NCBI GenBank assembly: GCA_020086605.1
Contig: JACBWW010000020.1
Location: 13,562,722 to 13,626,721, forward strand
Origin: Lanius collurio
Taxonomy: Eukaryota > Chordata > Aves > Passeriformes > Laniidae
DNA: 64,000 bases
Direction: 5' to 3'
Shown here: positions 63,025 to 64,000 of the stretch, piece by piece
Numbering within the stretch: position 1 is the stretch's first letter
How the letters are laid out: each line of letters starts with the position of its first letter
The notes under the pieces: generated by a model
The model's database searches: none
What the model was told of the DNA's origin: nothing
What the model saw: only the letters and a program-made list of their open reading frames with translations
Translations under genes and position numbers: made by a program

Positions 63025-64000
63025 GTAAGGTCTTTAAAGTATCACCTGATATTGATGTTTTTACACATGAAGTGATATAGTTTGCTACATACTTGTTTTA
63101 GAATTTCCAGGTCATACTATTACCAGTAATTTAAAATGCTTACAGGAAATTCTGCTAGTGCTATGGCATTATATTTTTTTGTAGTTTTTTTATATTGCAG
63201 TAGTGGTATTTACACACTGTAAAAAGGTCTTGAAACAGTTCTTACTATTCTGTTGCTTGTGTTGGTCTTTCACCAAATAAATGAGGAAATAAAGTTAGAA
63301 AAAAGAATAGGTGAGTTAACCTGGTGACAAAAAATAAGAGAAAATGCCTTTAAAAGCAGGTGTATTAGTGTAAACCATAATCTTGGCAAAGGGTGTTAAG
63401 ACACAATACTTAAACCTGCTGTTTGTTCAATAAGGATAGTGTAAACTTGAAATTAAAATACACTATTTAAAATCCCTGTATTCTGGAGGCTATGATATTT
63501 GTAACACTAGTGTTCCCAGTTCTGTACTAACTGATACATGAACCACACCAGATTATCCTGTTATAGACAGGTAATCCCTTTTGTAATGTTTTCAAGAATT
63601 TTGTTTTACTGCTCTTGTCCTGGACCAATGTTCGGTGCTTAGGTGATAGGCTCTTCAGGAAAATGTATCTTACTTTGGAACCCTTAAATAAGACTGAAAT
63701 AAAAGCTGCTGCATTCATCCCATGTTTAATGTACTGTATAAACTTATGGTGTGTCTGAAATAGCATTTCAACAAACATCTCTTACTGTATTTACATTTAA
63801 ATCTTTATGATATTTGAATTGCTAACCTCAGCAGTTATGCCTTCATTGCATTTACACAAGGATTCTTTCAGTTATCAGCCATTAAAATTAATGGTGATTT
63901 GGGCTAGACTGAAAGCAATTGAAAGAACAGAAATATTCCAACAGTAAGTTTACTACAGTGCCTCTTGAGCACATGGACAATTCTGTTTTGATACTTTAAA
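63025..64000 (+). other. NSUN7: NSUN7 intron 5 (continues past window)
   Basis: The expected next protein block (SPEEVYNNLK-like in human) is not found in any frame here, so the next exon is beyond the right edge. No repeat or RNA gene is recognised. Confidence 0.65.

Noticed and set aside
1..64000. CRISPR array, operon, phage or toxin-type system
   Set aside because: No regularly spaced repeats, no compact gene clusters and no bacterial signals occur; the window is vertebrate chromosomal DNA.

Overview
This is a stretch of vertebrate nuclear genome, almost certainly from a songbird (passerine). The evidence is vertebrate-style intron/exon structure with GT-AG splice sites, CR1 LINE fragments of several ages, a tRNA-Ile-derived SINE whose tail is a CR1 3' end (the layout of the passerine SINE known as TguSINE1), and LTR fragments of an avian ERV type. 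There are no bacterial operons, no CRISPR arrays and no intact viral genes. Most short reading frames here are chance.

The only protein-coding gene I can support is at the right end, on the + strand: the 5' part of NSUN7, a putative RNA m5C methyltransferase of the NOL1/NOP2/Sun family. A GC-rich CpG island (about 55905-56298, running into a 362-base assembly gap) is the likely promoter and untranslated first exon. Four coding pieces splice in a consistent phase (59316-59628, 60170-60228, 61564-61694, 62872-63024) and give the first 218 codons. The methyltransferase domain lies beyond the right edge.

The left 55 kb has no coding exon that I can recognise. By remembered vertebrate synteny (RBM47 - NSUN7 - APBB2, with RBM47 on the opposite strand) it should be the upstream and 5' intronic territory of RBM47, transcribed leftwards. 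Consistent with this, three minus-strand GT donors sit in or next to GC-rich sequence: exon ends at 45307, 19916 and 18889. The one at 19916 is paired with a good acceptor, defining a 141-bp candidate untranslated exon. RBM47 itself is not seen, so these are inferences. A second CpG island (17435-17890) lies nearby.

Layout from left to right: an old CR1 (about 200-600); featureless sequence; a GC-rich segment with a long, nearly open frame (6691-7335); featureless sequence with small repeats and a homopyrimidine tract (14088-14139); CpG and candidate-exon cluster (17.4-20.1 kb) with a G-quadruplex-prone tract; AT-rich non-coding sequence; CR1 fragments (25.8 and 29.5 kb); a repeat-dense block (31.9-34.5 kb) with a CR1 piece and an ERV LTR interrupted by a second, 390-bp solo LTR flanked by a perfect 6-bp target-site duplication; a further gene-poor stretch; the 45.3-45.6 kb CpG island; another gene-poor stretch; then NSUN7 with a SINE in its second intron. 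Apart from the nested LTR, the SINE and the candidate untranslated exons, I see no evidence of a new biological system.
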